A stretch of 5,872 nt of DNA from SHAN690 sp040221375. Its GTDB lineage: Bacteria > Bacteroidota > Bacteroidia > Flavobacteriales_G > Salibacteraceae. The stretch covers positions 1 to 5,872 of the forward strand of contig JAVKEP010000096.1 in NCBI GenBank assembly GCA_040221375.1, in the 5' to 3' direction. Each line of letters starts with the position of its first letter. Position 1 is the stretch's first letter. Made by a program: the position numbers and the translations under genes. The notes under the pieces are model-generated. The model worked only from the letters and a program-made list of their open reading frames with translations, did not search any database and was not told the DNA's origin. Below, one piece after another: positions 5,115 through 5,872 of the stretch.

Positions 5115-5801
5115 TCAGTGCTTGGATTTGAGCAGGCGAACCGAATAGCCGTAGCCTTTTTTCACGTCGACAATTCCCCATGTCCCGGTGTGAGACAAGA
5201 CGTAGGCATATGCTTTTAACTTGTTGCTTTGATCTCTCGTCCACCAGGCTGTGGATTCCAGGCCATTTGACAAAAGCGGGTCCAATACTCCGCCGTTAAT
5301 GAATTCACCGTTTGGTGTTCTAGATCCCGCTGGCAATCCTGCAAAACCAGATTCGTTCGTGATGCCTTCGTTTCGAATCCACTCCCCTTTGGCTTTCATT
5401 TTAACCGGAACATCCTCGCAGCCGATTGCACTGCACAAAGAATCAAAATCAATCTTAGTAGGAACCCACCAGCCTTTTGGCGCAAGACCACGCTCATCAT
5501 TCACTGCGTACCAATTGTAAAGTATGCCGTATTTATCGCCGTAATCTTTCCTGTTTTCGAAATAGCACCACGCCGGCTTCTCTTCCTTAGCTGCGATTTT
5601 CCACTCCTCTGCCGACACCGCTTGTGGTATTTCGTCTCCATTTGAAAAAGACGTCACAGCAAGGTTGGTCAGCTGCCAAGTTTGTGCCTCAATCTCAATG
5701 GGGTAAATCACTTGTTCAACGGTGTCTTGACCCCAAGCTCGTCCATGGAGACATATAAACGAAACGCAGACAATTGCATTACAAAATCCAGACTTGACCA
5801 T
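5115..5801 (-). CDS. Secreted FISUMP-domain protein
   Basis: The frame is open from ATG 5840, but I favour ATG 5801 (228 residues). It puts Lys3 directly before the hydrophobic stretch FCNAIVCVSFICL and gives a normal-length signal peptide, probably cut near AWG-QD. The longer start would add 13 residues (MRSILTLQQSCQL). The mature part matches the Fibrobacter succinogenes major paralogous domain: QTWQLTNLAVTSFSNGDEIP, PAWCYFENR, then KYGILYNWYAVNDERGLAPKGW. After these come WVPTKIDFDSL, TNESGFAGLPAGSR, the STAWWTRDQ strand and the terminal GYSVRLLK. The domain is widespread in Bacteroidota and Fibrobacterota exported proteins and has a C-type-lectin-like look; no precise function is established. 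There is no lipobox cysteine at the cleavage site and no C-terminal type IX sorting domain, so it is probably periplasmic or released. The gene converges on ssb. Confidence 0.9.
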   Translation of the reverse strand: MVKSGFCNAIVCVSFICLHGRAWGQDTVEQVIYPIEIEAQTWQLTNLAVTSFSNGDEIPQAVSAEEWKIAAKEEKPAWCYFENRKDYGDKYGILYNWYAVNDERGLAPKGWWVPTKIDFDSLCSAIGCEDVPVKMKAKGEWIRNEGITNESGFAGLPAGSRTPNGEFINGGVLDPLLSNGLESTAWWTRDQSNKLKAYAYVLSHTGTWGIVDVKKGYGYSVRLLKSKH

Positions 5802-5872
5802 AAGTTGACAGCTTTGCTGCAAGGTAAGAATTGAACGCATATGACAGCACGGGCATCACTCAGGCTTTCAGG

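Noticed and set aside
5251..5520. Plus-strand frame of 89 codons within the FISUMP gene
   Set aside because: It mirrors the conserved FISUMP motifs on the opposite strand and has no family resemblance of its own.
1..5872. Search for CRISPR arrays, tRNA/rRNA genes, insertion sequences and toxin-antitoxin pairs
   Set aside because: Reading both strands I saw no regularly spaced direct repeats, no cloverleaf or rRNA-like segment, no transposase motifs and no paired small ORFs typical of toxin-antitoxin systems.

Overview
The window reads as chromosomal DNA of a Bacteroidota bacterium, probably near Flavobacteriales; this lineage call is inference. It rests on a DUF2911-TPR protein, a FISUMP-domain secreted protein, a lysine/aspartate-rich FKBP lipoprotein, a short SSB of the type common in this phylum, TAnnTTTG-like promoter elements, and the lack of Shine-Dalgarno sequences before most starts. 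No mobile element, tRNA, rRNA or CRISPR array is visible. Gene density is high and the content looks like ordinary chromosome with some interesting details.

Layout, left to right. A 5'-truncated DUF2911/TPR gene (2-919, +) is followed after 65 bp by an Rrf2-family regulator (985-1425, +) with four cysteines suited to an Fe-S cluster. A 136-bp spacer with two TAnnTTTG elements and an imperfect palindrome leads to an SLC13-family permease carrying two cytoplasmic RCK_C/TrkA-C domains (1562-3367, +). Its stop codon overlaps that of a convergent cyclophilin gene (3364-3864, -), which is strikingly like eukaryotic cyclophilin A. Divergent from this is an FKBP-type prolyl isomerase lipoprotein (3934-4404, +). 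A 278-bp non-coding stretch with hairpins and a possible 16-codon leader ORF precedes a short ssb gene (4683-5030, +), which ends in a strong intrinsic terminator. The last gene, on the minus strand, encodes a secreted FISUMP-domain protein (5115-5801, -).

Functional themes. Two unrelated prolyl-isomerase families sit head to head, one predicted cytosolic and one predicted cell-envelope. The Rrf2 regulator and the SLC13 anion transporter may form a sensor/transporter pair, for example for sulfur or another anion, but nothing in the window fixes the substrate. I see no clear multi-gene defence or biosynthetic system. The best candidates for follow-up are the eukaryote-like cyclophilin, the possible Rrf2 operator over its own start codon, and the structured leader before ssb.
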